From Corynebacterium lemuris (GTDB lineage Bacteria; Actinomycetota; Actinomycetes; Mycobacteriales; Mycobacteriaceae): a DNA stretch of 64,000 nt. Under the pieces are notes generated by a model that was not told where the DNA came from, did no database searches, and saw nothing but the letters and a program-made list of their open reading frames with translations. Made by a program: the position numbers and the translations under genes. The DNA lies in contig NZ_JANWTC010000004.1 of assembly GCF_024919295.1 (NCBI RefSeq), forward strand, positions 1 through 64,000. Reading direction: 5' to 3'. The stretch's first letter is position 1, and the number at the start of each line of letters is the position of its first letter. Of the stretch, positions 16,565 through 26,632 are shown piece after piece.

Positions 16565-17128
16565 TCAGGGGCGGGCCTTGAGGAACTCCAGGAGCTCCGG
16601 TGACAGTTCCCGGTCCGCGTAGATGCGCACATCCGGTTCCTCCGGGAGTTCGTCAGTGCCGGCGCGACGTCCCTCCCAGACGGAATGGAGACCGATCTTC
16701 TCCAGGATGCGCGCCGAGGCCGGGTGGTTGGTGGTCACGCGTGCGGTGACGGGGGTGTCCGGGTCCATCCGGCGCACGGCCTTGAGGGCGGCCTCGGAGA
16801 CCTCGGTGGCGTAACCGTTGCCCCATTTGTCGGGGCGGAACCGGTACTTGAGGTCCCAGACGCGGCCGTCGACCAGCTCGAGACCGCCCACGCCGATGAA
16901 TTCGGAGGGCTGGTCACGCAGGTAGATGCCCCAGGGGCCGAGGTCCTTCGCGGCCCAGGAGGCCTGCGTGCGGCCGATGAGCTGGTGGGTTTCCCGGACG
17001 TCGTCGTGACGGGCGTGCGGGCGGTGGGTCCAGATGCGCTTGTCGCTGTAGACCTTGTAGGCCTCCTCGTCATGCCTGGTGCTGAGCGGCATGAGGATGA
17101 GGCGATCGGTGCGTGTGATGGTAGCCAT
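16565..17128 (-). CDS. GNAT-family N-acetyltransferase (RimJ/RimL type)
   Basis: A 187-residue acetyltransferase. It begins with the RimL-group pattern TDRLILMPLSTRHDEEAYKVYSD and contains the acetyl-CoA pyrophosphate loop region FRPDKWGNGYATEVSEAAL near residue 105 and NHPASARILEKIGL near 140, both conserved in the family. Substrates of this group include ribosomal protein N-termini and small amines; none can be assigned. A -10-like TAACAT stands 6 nt before ATG 17128, suggesting a leaderless mRNA. It is convergent with bioD (7-bp gap) and splits the scp genes; it may be an insertion into an ancestral scpA-scpB order. Confidence 0.85.
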   Translation of the reverse strand: MATITRTDRLILMPLSTRHDEEAYKVYSDKRIWTHRPHARHDDVRETHQLIGRTQASWAAKDLGPWGIYLRDQPSEFIGVGGLELVDGRVWDLKYRFRPDKWGNGYATEVSEAALKAVRRMDPDTPVTARVTTNHPASARILEKIGLHSVWEGRRAGTDELPEEPDVRIYADRELSPELLEFLKARP

Positions 17129-17203
17129 ACGGAAATGTTACACACATCACACCTGTGCGCAAGAGAAGTTGGCAGGAAAATCTTCGCGGGGGTGCACGCG
17201 GCC

Positions 17204-17209
17204 TAGACT
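17204..17209 (+). promoter_or_regulatory. -10 element of the scpB-rluB-cmk-der operon
   Basis: TAGACT stands exactly 7 nt before ATG 17217, the spacing for leaderless transcription in this genus. It is the only convincing promoter between the divergent acetyltransferase gene and scpB, so the operon is likely transcribed from here. Confidence 0.6.
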
Positions 17210-17216
17210 GACGGGC

Positions 17217-17360
17217 ATGAATCCGCTGATCCCCGCCACCGCCCGGGCGGAACTTCCCATGACGGCAATGGTTGGCAGGCCACCTTCTCCCGCAAAAAAC
17301 AAGGGTGCAGGCTTGACCTTTGCCTGTTTCCCTGGTGTGAGAGGCATGAGCTGTGACTGA
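17217..17360 (+). CDS. Leaderless 47-residue ORF overlapping scpB
   Basis: ATG 17217 follows a -10 TAGACT by exactly 7 nt, so it would be the first codon of the mRNA. The 47 codons (start MNPLIPATARAELPMTAMVG) run to a TGA at 17358-17360, eight bases inside scpB, whose GTG is at 17353. The first half is GC3-rich like its neighbours, the second half is not, so it may be a leader peptide or a truncated gene whose 3' part was lost. scpB has no clear ribosome-binding site, so termination-reinitiation from this ORF is plausible. No similarity was recognised. Confidence 0.55.
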   Translation: MNPLIPATARAELPMTAMVGRPPSPAKNKGAGLTFACFPGVRGMSCD

Positions 17361-17907
17361 GCTGCCCCTGATCGGTCAGCTGCGCTCCCGTCTGGAATCG
17401 GTGCTGCTGGTCCTCGATGCCCCGGCGACCGCGACCGCCCTGGCCCGGGTCCTCGGGGTGGAGGAGGACACCGTCACCAGCCTGCTACGGGCCACGGCGA
17501 CCGAATTCAACCACCGGGGCTCCGGTTTCGACCTGCGGGAGACAGGGGAGGGGTGGCGGCTGTACACCCGTCCCGCCAATGCGCCGGTGGTGGAGCAGTT
17601 CCTGCTCGACGGCTCCCAGGCCCGACTCTCCCGTGCGGCGCTGGAGACCCTGGCTGTGGTGGCCTACCGCCAGCCGGCCACCCGCTCCCAGGTCGCCGCG
17701 GTCCGCGGCGTCAACGTCGACGGCGTCATGCGCACCCTGCAGCTGCGCGGGCTGATCCGGGAGGTCGACACCGGAGAATCCTCCGGGGCCCACCGCTACG
17801 CCACCACGGAGCTGTTCCTGGAGCTGCTGGGAATTGATTCGCTCGATCGGCTACCCGATCTGGCGCCGCTGCTGCCCGAGGTCGATTCCATCGACGAGGA
17901 GTTTTGA
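17353..17907 (+). CDS. scpB: Segregation and condensation protein B
   Basis: Winged-helix dimer partner of ScpA in the SMC condensin, 184 residues. Two tandem winged-helix domains can be followed: ESVLLVLDAPATATALARVLGV (~15-36) and RAALETLAVVAYRQPATRSQVAAVRGVNVDGVMRTLQLRGLI in parts (~95-135), the latter holding the family hallmark AYRQP-TR. GTG 17353 lies within the upstream 47-aa ORF. rluB follows after 63 bp with its own ribosome-binding site. scpB-rluB-cmk-der is a widely conserved actinobacterial order. Confidence 0.94.
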   Translation: MTELPLIGQLRSRLESVLLVLDAPATATALARVLGVEEDTVTSLLRATATEFNHRGSGFDLRETGEGWRLYTRPANAPVVEQFLLDGSQARLSRAALETLAVVAYRQPATRSQVAAVRGVNVDGVMRTLQLRGLIREVDTGESSGAHRYATTELFLELLGIDSLDRLPDLAPLLPEVDSIDEEF

Positions 17908-17970
17908 GGGTCCATCCGGTAGGGTTGAGCGGAAGTAAATCCATAACCGAATGAGAAGGACACGATCTCC

Positions 17971-18909
17971 GTGACTCCACCCGCTCGCCGTGACGGCACA
18001 CCGGAAAACCAGGGCAGAAAGCCCCGTGCATCCGAGATTCCGCTGTCCCAGGCCCGCCCCGCCCGCCGCCAGAACGTCTCCTCCGAGGAGCGCCGCAAGA
18101 AGGCCGCCTCCGCCCGCTCCGTCGCCGAGAGCCTGGGCGCCGACTGGCTCTACGAAGGCGAGACCGCCCCCGCCGCCGAGGGCATCCGCCTGCAGAAGGT
18201 GCTCGCCCAGGCCGGCGTCGCCTCCCGCCGCCATGCCGAGGTCCTCATCGACAAGGGCCGTGTCGAGGTCAACGGCAAGGTCGTCAAGGTCCAGGGCACG
18301 CGCGTCAACCCGAACGTGGATGTCATCCGCGTCGACGGGGTGCGCATCAACGTCAACGAGGAACACCAGTACTTCCTCCTCAACAAGCCCCGCGGCGTGC
18401 TGTCGACCATGTCGGACGATGAGGGCCGTCCCTGCGTCGGTGACTACGTCGCCGAGAAGCTCGCCTCCGGGCGGCGCCTGTTCCATGTCGGCCGTCTCGA
18501 CGCCGACACCGAGGGCCTGCTGCTGCTGACCAACGACGGCGAGCTGGCCAACCGCCTCATGCACCCCAGATACGAGGTGTCCAAGACCTACCTGGCCACC
18601 GTGCTGGGTGAGGCCGACCGGAAGCTCATCCGCACCCTGAAGAACGGCATCGAACTCGATGACGGCCCCGCCAAGGTCGACTACGTCCAGATCGTGGACA
18701 CCCACGAGGGCCAGTCCCTGCTGCGCATCGAGCTGCACGAGGGCCGCAAGCACATCGTCCGCCGCATGCTCAAGGCGGCCGGTTACCCGGTCCAGCGCCT
18801 CGTGCGCACCAAGCTCCACACGGTCCAGCTCGGCGAGCAGAAGCCGGGCCACCTGCGTGCCCTCAACCAGTCCGAGCTGACCTCGCTGTACAAGGCGGTG
18901 GGAATGTGA
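17971..18909 (+). CDS. rluB: 23S rRNA pseudouridine synthase, RluB/RsuA family
   Basis: Converts a uridine of 23S rRNA to pseudouridine. The 312 residues start with a ~65-residue basic, disordered extension (RPARRQNVSSEERRKKAAS), then an S4 domain (IRLQKVLAQAGVASRRHAE, ~75-130) and the catalytic domain with FHVGRLDADTEGLLLLTNDG, in which the Asp after GRL is the nucleophile, and HEGRKHIVRRMLKAAGYPV. GTG 17971 has GAGAAGGA upstream. The stop overlaps the cmk GTG. RluB acts on helix 89 of 23S rRNA in E. coli; the exact site here is inferred from family membership. Confidence 0.92.
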   Translation: MTPPARRDGTPENQGRKPRASEIPLSQARPARRQNVSSEERRKKAASARSVAESLGADWLYEGETAPAAEGIRLQKVLAQAGVASRRHAEVLIDKGRVEVNGKVVKVQGTRVNPNVDVIRVDGVRINVNEEHQYFLLNKPRGVLSTMSDDEGRPCVGDYVAEKLASGRRLFHVGRLDADTEGLLLLTNDGELANRLMHPRYEVSKTYLATVLGEADRKLIRTLKNGIELDDGPAKVDYVQIVDTHEGQSLLRIELHEGRKHIVRRMLKAAGYPVQRLVRTKLHTVQLGEQKPGHLRALNQSELTSLYKAVGM

Positions 18910-19597
18910 GCTGCTCCAACATGCCGGGAGGCGGGTTGATCCTGGCGGTGGACGGCCCCTCCGGCACCGGCAAGTCCACCACCTGCCGCGCCCTGGCCAA
19001 GCGCCTGGACGCCTGCTACATCGACACCGGTGCCATGTACCGCGTGGCCACCCTCGCTGTGCTGCGCGCGGGCGTGGACCCGACGGACGTCAACAAGGTC
19101 ATTGAGGCCACCCGCGACCTGCCGCTGGGTGTGAACAACGACCCCGATTCCACCGAGGTGCTGCTCGCCGGGGAGAACGTCGCCGGGGAGATCCGGGGCC
19201 CCGAGGTCACCCGCAACGTCTCCGCGGTCTCCGCCGTGCCGGAGGTGCGCGAGAACCTCGTCGCCCTGCAGCGCCGCCTGGCCACCGAGGCACACCGCGC
19301 CATCGTCGAGGGCCGCGACATCGGCACCGTCGTGCTTGCCGACGCCCCCGCCAAGGCCTACCTCACCGCCTCCGCGGAGGTCCGCGCCCGCCGCCGCTAC
19401 CAGCAGGACCGCTCCGCCGGCCGCGAGGCCGATTTCGGCACCGTGCTGGCCGATGTCATCCGCCGTGACGAGATGGACTCTTCCCGTGACACCTCGCCCC
19501 TGCGTCCCGCCGAGGACGCCACCATCATCGACACCTCCGAGATGACCCTCGACCAGGTGCTCGAGAACCTCATCGAGCTAGTGAAGGAGTCCTCCCG

Positions 19598-19601
<4 letters not shown>
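18906..19601 (+). CDS. cmk: Cytidylate kinase
   Basis: Phosphorylates CMP and dCMP with ATP, 231 residues, of normal length. The P-loop [20 protein letters not shown] is near residue 15 and the CMP-binding YIDTGAMYR near 38; the LID region is [10 protein letters not shown] and the insert unique to CMP kinases ([20 protein letters not shown]) is present. GTG 18906 overlaps the rluB stop; the cmk stop in turn overlaps the der ATG, giving a compact operon. Confidence 0.95.
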
Positions 19602-21154
<1,553 letters not shown>

Positions 21155-21161
21155 CGTCCCC

Positions 21162-21716
21162 GTGGTACGTCGTGCCACGGCCCTGCTCACCGCGGGACTG
21201 CTGCTCGTCGGCTGCGCCACCCCGACCGACCCGACCGACAACGCCCAGCTGGTCACCCCCTCCGGCTCCACCTCCGTCACTGAAACGGTGACGCAGCTCG
21301 AGTACACGGAGGTGCCCGCCGGGCGTTTCCGGCTGCCGGGTCAGGACGGGCACGCCTTCGCCTCCTCCGACGGCGTCACCGAATGCCGCATCCGGGTCAC
21401 CGGCTCCGGCACCTCCGGGGAATGCGTCTCCGCGGCGACGTCGCAGGAGGAGTCCGCACTCATCGTCTTCGACGAGCAGCAGCACCACAACGGGGAATTC
21501 TCCGCCGATATCGGGGCAGCAGCCCCGGGACAGACGGCCGGCGTGCCGGCGCAGCGCCTGGCTCCCGGCGAGATGATCCGCCTGGGCACCGTCACCTGCC
21601 TGAGCCCCGCGGAGGGCTCCCTCGCCTGCCTCAGCGAGGAGACCGGCGACGGCTTCCGCCTCACCGGCCACCGCTACGACACCTTCCACCGCGGCGGGGA
21701 ACGCTTCGGCCTCTGA
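21162..21716 (+). CDS. Putative lipoprotein of unknown function
   Basis: A 184-residue secreted protein. The signal peptide ends in the lipobox LLVGC (RRATALLTAGLLLVGCATPT), so it is probably lipidated at Cys 16 and held on the outer face of the membrane. The mature part is small and beta-rich with four further Cys (TECRIRVTG, GECVSAAT, VTCLSP, LACLSEE) that could form two disulfides. GTG 21162 was chosen because it directly precedes the basic n-region. Seven bp separate it from der, so it may be co-transcribed. No domain was recognised. Confidence 0.75.
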   Translation: MVRRATALLTAGLLLVGCATPTDPTDNAQLVTPSGSTSVTETVTQLEYTEVPAGRFRLPGQDGHAFASSDGVTECRIRVTGSGTSGECVSAATSQEESALIVFDEQQHHNGEFSADIGAAAPGQTAGVPAQRLAPGEMIRLGTVTCLSPAEGSLACLSEETGDGFRLTGHRYDTFHRGGERFGL

Positions 21717-21735
21717 TACCGCCCCCTGATACCCC

Positions 21736-22518
21736 TCAGCGCTCCAGGATGAAGGCATCCGTGCGGTAGGGGATGGCCAGCAGCTCACCCTCCTGGAAAC
21801 CCAACCGCTCATGCAGGTACCAGTTGAGGTTGCGGGTCATCCGCGCCCGGACCTTCTCATCCGAGCGCAGCCAGTAGGAACGCGAGGCCATCAGATCATG
21901 GACCTGTCCGGTGCGCAGGTGCTGGACCCAGCCCGTGCGCAGCTCCCCGGTGACCGACCACGGCGCGTGCACCTCCGGGACGAAACCCGGACGCTGCACA
22001 TCACCCGAGTGCATGATGCGCGTCAGGCGCAGCACCCAGGGATGAGCGACATCGAGGTTGTTCCACACCAGCACCACCCGGCCACCCGGGCGCACCACCC
22101 GGTCCAGCTCCGTACAGGCCGCGGCCGCGTCGACCCAGTGCCACGTCTGCGCGCAGGTGACGGCGTCCACGGCGGCGTCGGCAAGCGAGGTCGCCTCAGC
22201 CGTCGCCCGCCACACCGGCACCTGAGGCAACCGCTCATGCAGGACCCGCACCATGTCCGGGCTGGGATCACCGGCCAGAACCTCATGGCCCGCACCCACC
22301 AGCGCGGCCGTCAGCTTGCCCGTCCCGGCACCCAGATCAGCGACCACCCGGTGACCGGCGAGCAGACCGACCACCTCCGGCGGATAACCTGGGCGGACAT
22401 CATCGTAGGTCTGCGCCCCGGTCCGGAAAGCCCACGCGGAGCGCTGCCGGTGGGAATCGTCGGTGAAACCGGGGGTGTCCTTCCCGGAGGCGGGACGGAA
22501 GGTGGGGGAGGAGGTCAT
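21736..22518 (-). CDS. Class I SAM-dependent methyltransferase
   Basis: A 260-residue UbiE/type-11 methyltransferase. Motif I VVADLGAGTGKLTAALVGAGHEV in parts (VADLGAGTGKLT, near residue 57) binds SAM; the acidic residue of motif II is in VLAGDPSPDMVRVL, and motif post-I DAVTCAQTWHWVD is characteristic of the trans-aconitate/UbiE-like group. The N-terminal R-S-AWAFRTGAQTYDDVRPGYP element is also common in this group. The substrate is not deducible. It is divergent from the ABC exporter pair, with 42 bp between the starts, and convergent with the lipoprotein gene. Confidence 0.85.
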   Translation of the reverse strand: MTSSPTFRPASGKDTPGFTDDSHRQRSAWAFRTGAQTYDDVRPGYPPEVVGLLAGHRVVADLGAGTGKLTAALVGAGHEVLAGDPSPDMVRVLHERLPQVPVWRATAEATSLADAAVDAVTCAQTWHWVDAAAACTELDRVVRPGGRVVLVWNNLDVAHPWVLRLTRIMHSGDVQRPGFVPEVHAPWSVTGELRTGWVQHLRTGQVHDLMASRSYWLRSDEKVRARMTRNLNWYLHERLGFQEGELLAIPYRTDAFILER

Positions 22519-22547
22519 GGGTGCCTGGCTGGGAAATCGGGTTCAGT

Positions 22548-22553
22548 TAGGAT
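22548..22553 (+). promoter_or_regulatory. -10 of the ABC exporter operon
   Basis: TAGGAT lies exactly 7 nt before ATG 22561. Together with the divergent methyltransferase start at 22518 this short gap must hold both promoters. Confidence 0.6.
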
Positions 22554-22560
22554 ACCCATC

Positions 22561-24021
22561 ATGTCACGAATTCCGGCGGCGGATGACCCGCGGTGGTTGC
22601 TCCGGACCGTCTTCTCCAGGTGGCGGCACACCGGGGCCGCAGCGGTCCTCATGTCCGTCGCCTTCCTGTGCAACGGCCTGACCCCGCTGATCATCGGCCG
22701 GGCCATCGACGAGGCCATCGCGCCGGGCGACCTCCAGCGCCTGCTGCTGTGGCTCGGGGTGCTCGCCTCCGTATTCGTCCTCAATGCCGTGACCAGCTGG
22801 TTCGCCCGCCTCCTGCTCATCCGTTCCGCCCTGCTCATCGGCCACCACCTGCGCATGGCGGTGACCGACCGGATCCAGGAGCCGCGCGGGATGGCGGGCC
22901 GGCCGCGCACCGCCGGTGAGCTGTTGTCGATCGCCTCCTCCGACACCCAGCGTGTCTCCGATGCGGTGATGATGACGGTCTTCCCCGTCGCCGAGATCGT
23001 CTCCGTCATCTACGTCGGCGTGGTCATGCTCTCGATCAACCCGTGGCTGGGGATCTCGGTACTCATCGGCGGCCCGCTGGTGGTGTGGATGGCGTTGCAG
23101 GCCTCCATCCCGCTGCGCAGGCGCTCCACCCGGCGGCAGCGTGCCCTGGCCCGGACCGCCGCGATGGCCACCGACGTGGTGCAGGGGCTGCGCATCCTCA
23201 AGGGCCTCGGCGCAGTCAACACCGTCCGCGGCCGCTACGCGGCGGTCTCCGACGAGGCCTACCACCGCACCGTGGAGGCCAACGCCGCCCAGGCCCGCCT
23301 CAACGCCGTCACCGAATCCACCGGCGCCGTCTACGTCATCGGCGTGGGCGTGGCGGCGGGCGCACTCGCCGTCACCGGGCAGATCAGCGTCGGTGAACTG
23401 ATCACCGTCGTCGGCCTGACCCAGTTCATCATCCAGCCGATGACCATGCTGGGCAAGAACATCGCCTCCCGCTGGGCGGCGGCCCAGGCCTCCGGCAAAC
23501 GCATCGTGGAGATCCTCGGCGCCGGCCCGGCCCTGCCCGAGGAACACACCGAGGTCCCCGAGCTGCCCGCCGGCCTCACCGTGGTCACCGACCGCGCCCC
23601 GGACGACCTGGTGCTCCTGCCGCGCCACCGCGTGGTCGTCGCCCCCTACTCGGCGGATCTTTTCGACGGCCGCGTCATCGACAACATCCACCCCGACCGC
23701 GACGTCGCCTGCGCGGCACTGCACAGCGCCAGCGCCGAGGACATCCCCGGCGGCCCCGACCGGGAGGTCGGCGAGAACGGTCGCAATCTCTCGGGTGGTC
23801 AACGCCAGCGCGTGGCCCTGGCCCGTGCCCTGGCCACCGACGCGGAGGTGCTCATCCTCCAGGAACCGACCACCGCAGTGGATTCCGTGACCGAGCAGGC
23901 CATCGCCGGCCGCGTCGCCGACCTGCGCCGCAACCGGGTCACGCTCGTTTACACCAGCGCCCCCGCCTGGCTCGCCGTCGCCGACCGCGTGCTGGACGCA
24001 TCCGAGGAGATTGTCCTGTGA
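22561..24021 (+). CDS. ABC exporter subunit with truncated, catalytically degenerate NBD
   Basis: A 486-residue half-transporter. Residues 1-315 form an ABC type-1 membrane domain of six helices. The nucleotide-binding part is only ~160 residues. It keeps the signature LSGGQRQRVALARAL (~410), but no Walker A is present: where GxxGxGKST should be, the sequence runs through DDLVLLPRHRVVVAPYS. Walker B is VLILQEPTTAVD (Asp replaced by Gln), and the H-loop has no His (LVYTSAPAW). It can therefore lend a signature to a partner but not bind ATP in the usual way. A -10 TAGGAT sits 7 nt before ATG 22561. The next gene, overlapping by 4 bp, encodes the complementary subunit. Substrate unknown. Confidence 0.88.
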   Translation: MSRIPAADDPRWLLRTVFSRWRHTGAAAVLMSVAFLCNGLTPLIIGRAIDEAIAPGDLQRLLLWLGVLASVFVLNAVTSWFARLLLIRSALLIGHHLRMAVTDRIQEPRGMAGRPRTAGELLSIASSDTQRVSDAVMMTVFPVAEIVSVIYVGVVMLSINPWLGISVLIGGPLVVWMALQASIPLRRRSTRRQRALARTAAMATDVVQGLRILKGLGAVNTVRGRYAAVSDEAYHRTVEANAAQARLNAVTESTGAVYVIGVGVAAGALAVTGQISVGELITVVGLTQFIIQPMTMLGKNIASRWAAAQASGKRIVEILGAGPALPEEHTEVPELPAGLTVVTDRAPDDLVLLPRHRVVVAPYSADLFDGRVIDNIHPDRDVACAALHSASAEDIPGGPDREVGENGRNLSGGQRQRVALARALATDAEVLILQEPTTAVDSVTEQAIAGRVADLRRNRVTLVYTSAPAWLAVADRVLDASEEIVL

Positions 24022-25763
24022 GTGAACTGCGTTTCCCCCTCGCGGACCTCGGCCAGGTCCGTCGTGAGGTGGCCCGCCAGATCAGCGCGGTCCCCGGCGC
24101 GGCACCCCGGTTCTGGGCGGCGATCGCACTGCTGAGCCTGGGCTCAGGTGCGAATGTACTGGTCCCGATCCTGCTGGGCCGGATCGTCGACATCGTCCTC
24201 GACGGCGGGGACCTGCCCACCACCGGGCTGCTGCTGGTGGTGGCGGCCCTGACCGCCGCCGTACTCTCGGCGACCGGTTTCTACCTGCTCTCGCGGATCA
24301 GTGAGCGGGTCATCGCGAACCTGCGCGATGACATGGTCGGCACGGCCCTCGGGCTGCCCGTCCACCGCGTGGAGGATGCCGGCACCGGTGACCTGGTCTC
24401 CCGTTCCACCGATGACGTGGCCGAGCTGTCCACCGCCGTCACCGAGACCCTGCCGATCCTGGCCAGCTCGGTGTTCATGATCGCGGCGACCACCATCGCC
24501 CTGTTCAGCCTCGACTGGCAGTTCCTGCTGGTGCCGCTGGTCGTCGCCCCCATCTACTTCCTCGCTGCCCGCGCCTACCTCAAGGTCGCCCCGGAGCGCT
24601 ACGCCGGGGAGCGGGCGGCCATGGCCGAACGCGCCCGCCGTGTGCTGGAGGCCATCCGCGGCCGGGCGACGGTGCGCGCCTACCGTATGGAGGAGCAGAT
24701 GCACCGCAGTATCGACGCCTCCTCCACGGATGTGGTGGACAAGGGCGTCCGGGCACGCATGACCATGATGGTCCTGCAGATGTGGATCGTGGTCACCGAA
24801 TTCATCATGCTCTCCGTCGCCCTGCTGGTCGGCTACCGCCTGGCCACCACGGGCGCGCTCAGCGTCGGGGCGGTCACCGGTGCCGCGCTGATGCTCATCC
24901 GTCTGCGTGGCCCGCTGATGATGATCATGCGGGTGCTCGACATGGTCCAGTCCGGTTATGCCTCCCTGACACGTATCGTCGGCGTGGTCGCCGACCCGCC
25001 GGCGCCCGTCCCCGATACCGGGGCGCCGGCCAAGGTCGGCCGCGTGGTCATGGACAACGTCAGCTTCAGTTACGGCTCCGGCTGGGCGGTGCGCGATGTC
25101 TCCCTGGACATCCGGCCCGGCGAGACCGTGGCCCTGGTGGGTGCCTCGGGTGCCGGCAAGACCACCGTCGCCGCCCTGCTCGCCGGGTTGCGCGTGCCCG
25201 ACGAGGGCACCGTGCGCATCGACGGGGTGGAGGTCTCCTCCCTCTCCGATGCCGAACGCGTGGCCCGGCTGGCCATGATCTCCCAGGACGTCCACGTCTT
25301 CTCCGGCACCCTGCGCGAGGACCTCACCCTCGCCCGCCCGGAGGCCACCGACGCCGAACTCCTCGAGGCACTCGCCCGGGTGCGTGCCGACTGGTTCGAC
25401 GAACTCCCCGAGGGGCTGGACACCGAGGTCGGTGCCCGCGGCCACCAGCTCGACCCCGTGGCCGCCCAGCAGCTGGCCCTGGCACGCATCCTTCTGCTCG
25501 ACCCCAGGGTGGTGGTCATGGACGAGGCCACGGCCGAATCCGGCTCCGTCGGTGCGGGCAACCTCGAGGCCGCCGCAGAGGAGGTCACCCGCGACCGCGC
25601 GGCACTTGTCGTCGCCCACCGCCTCGACCAGGCCGCCCGCGCGGACCAGGTCCTGGTCATGGCGGAGGGCAAGGTCGTGGAACACGGCACCCACGAGGAG
25701 CTCGTCGCCCGCGGCGGACGCTACACCGAACTGTGGTCGGCCTGGTCCAGGGGGCGGGTGTGA
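24018..25763 (+). CDS. ABC exporter subunit with intact Walker motifs and degenerate signature
   Basis: A 581-residue half-transporter: type-1 ABC membrane domain (~1-320) plus full NBD. Walker A is VGASGAGKTTVAALLAG (~373), the Q-loop is MISQDVHVFSG, Walker B is VVVMDEAT with the catalytic Glu (~500) and the H-loop VVAHRL has its His. The signature is replaced by LDPVAAQQLALARI instead of LSGGQ, and the D-loop reads ESGSVG instead of SALD. Paired with the upstream subunit it would form one complete ATP site (its Walker A/B with the partner's LSGGQ) and one fully degenerate site. GTG 24018 overlaps the previous stop. Substrate unknown; lipid or drug export is usual for this class. Confidence 0.9.
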   Translation: MSELRFPLADLGQVRREVARQISAVPGAAPRFWAAIALLSLGSGANVLVPILLGRIVDIVLDGGDLPTTGLLLVVAALTAAVLSATGFYLLSRISERVIANLRDDMVGTALGLPVHRVEDAGTGDLVSRSTDDVAELSTAVTETLPILASSVFMIAATTIALFSLDWQFLLVPLVVAPIYFLAARAYLKVAPERYAGERAAMAERARRVLEAIRGRATVRAYRMEEQMHRSIDASSTDVVDKGVRARMTMMVLQMWIVVTEFIMLSVALLVGYRLATTGALSVGAVTGAALMLIRLRGPLMMIMRVLDMVQSGYASLTRIVGVVADPPAPVPDTGAPAKVGRVVMDNVSFSYGSGWAVRDVSLDIRPGETVALVGASGAGKTTVAALLAGLRVPDEGTVRIDGVEVSSLSDAERVARLAMISQDVHVFSGTLREDLTLARPEATDAELLEALARVRADWFDELPEGLDTEVGARGHQLDPVAAQQLALARILLLDPRVVVMDEATAESGSVGAGNLEAAAEEVTRDRAALVVAHRLDQAARADQVLVMAEGKVVEHGTHEELVARGGRYTELWSAWSRGRV

Positions 25764-26605
25764 GAGCCGCACTGACCGCCCTGCTGGCGGCGTCGACGCT
25801 GCTCACCGGGTGCACCATCCCCACCGGGAAACAACCTGCGGGGGAGGGGACGGTGGCACCGCGCGCCGGGGCCCCGCAGAAGACCACCCGCGGCACCCTG
25901 ACCGTCAACGACCGGGAACGCCACTTCCGGCTGTCCACCCCCGACGGTTTCTACCGCGGCCGGCAGTGGCCGGTGATCTTCGCCTTCCACGGCTGGGAGG
26001 AGACCGCCGAGGAACTGGCCGCGAACACCGGGCTCGACGAGGCCCCCGCCATCGTCATCTACCCCGACGGCGTCGACAAGGCCTGGGCCCCGGCCCCCTA
26101 CGCGGAGACCGCCGGGAAGGAGGACCTCGCCTTCGTGCAGACCCTGCTCGACGAGGTCGTGTCCACCTTCCCCGTCGACCGCAACCGCATCTTCGCCACC
26201 GGCTTCTCCAACGGCGGCGGATTCGCCGCCTACCTCAGCTGCCACATGCCCGAGACCTTCCACGCCGTCGCCCCCGTCGGCGCCGCCTACTACGAGACCA
26301 TCCACCAGGACTGCAGCGAACGCCCCGTCGCCATGCTGGACATCCACGGCACCCACGACGACGTCATCTACTACAACGGCGGCCGCCGCCACGGCACCGA
26401 CTACGAACCCGTCCAGGAGGTCCTCGACGACTTCGCCGAGCGCAACCGCTGCGACGGCGTGGCCCTGACCCGCAACAGCCCGGAGATCGTCGAACAGCAC
26501 TGGCTGGGCTGCCGCCTGCCCGTCGTCCACCTCCGCATCGGCGGCGGCACCCATGTCTGGCCCGAGGGTGCGACCTCCGAGGTCCGCAACTTCTTCGGTA
26601 TGTGA
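25760..26605 (+). CDS. Secreted lipoprotein esterase (LpqC/PHB depolymerase-like alpha/beta hydrolase)
   Basis: A 281-residue alpha/beta hydrolase starting at GTG 25760, which overlaps the preceding stop. The signal peptide RAALTALLAASTLLTGCTIP ends in the lipobox LLTGC, so it is likely membrane-tethered outside. The nucleophile elbow is ATGFSNGGGFAAYLS (Ser), the oxyanion region FAFHGWEE, the acid Asp in DIHGTHDDVIYY and the His in IGGGTHVWPEG. This is the poly(3-hydroxybutyrate) depolymerase/feruloyl esterase family (mycobacterial LpqC). Four extra Cys in SCHMPETF, QDCSERP, NRCDGV and GCRLP may form disulfides. It is coupled to the ABC exporter genes, so it may act on the exported product. 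Confidence 0.87.
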   Translation: MRAALTALLAASTLLTGCTIPTGKQPAGEGTVAPRAGAPQKTTRGTLTVNDRERHFRLSTPDGFYRGRQWPVIFAFHGWEETAEELAANTGLDEAPAIVIYPDGVDKAWAPAPYAETAGKEDLAFVQTLLDEVVSTFPVDRNRIFATGFSNGGGFAAYLSCHMPETFHAVAPVGAAYYETIHQDCSERPVAMLDIHGTHDDVIYYNGGRRHGTDYEPVQEVLDDFAERNRCDGVALTRNSPEIVEQHWLGCRLPVVHLRIGGGTHVWPEGATSEVRNFFGM

Positions 26606-26632
26606 TCCGGCCACGGTGTAGTTTGGGCGCAC

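Noticed and set aside
22540..22565. Possible DtxR iron box before the ABC exporter genes (TTAGGAT...)
   Set aside because: Only about half of the 19-bp palindrome consensus matches and the TTAGGAT is better explained as the -10 element.
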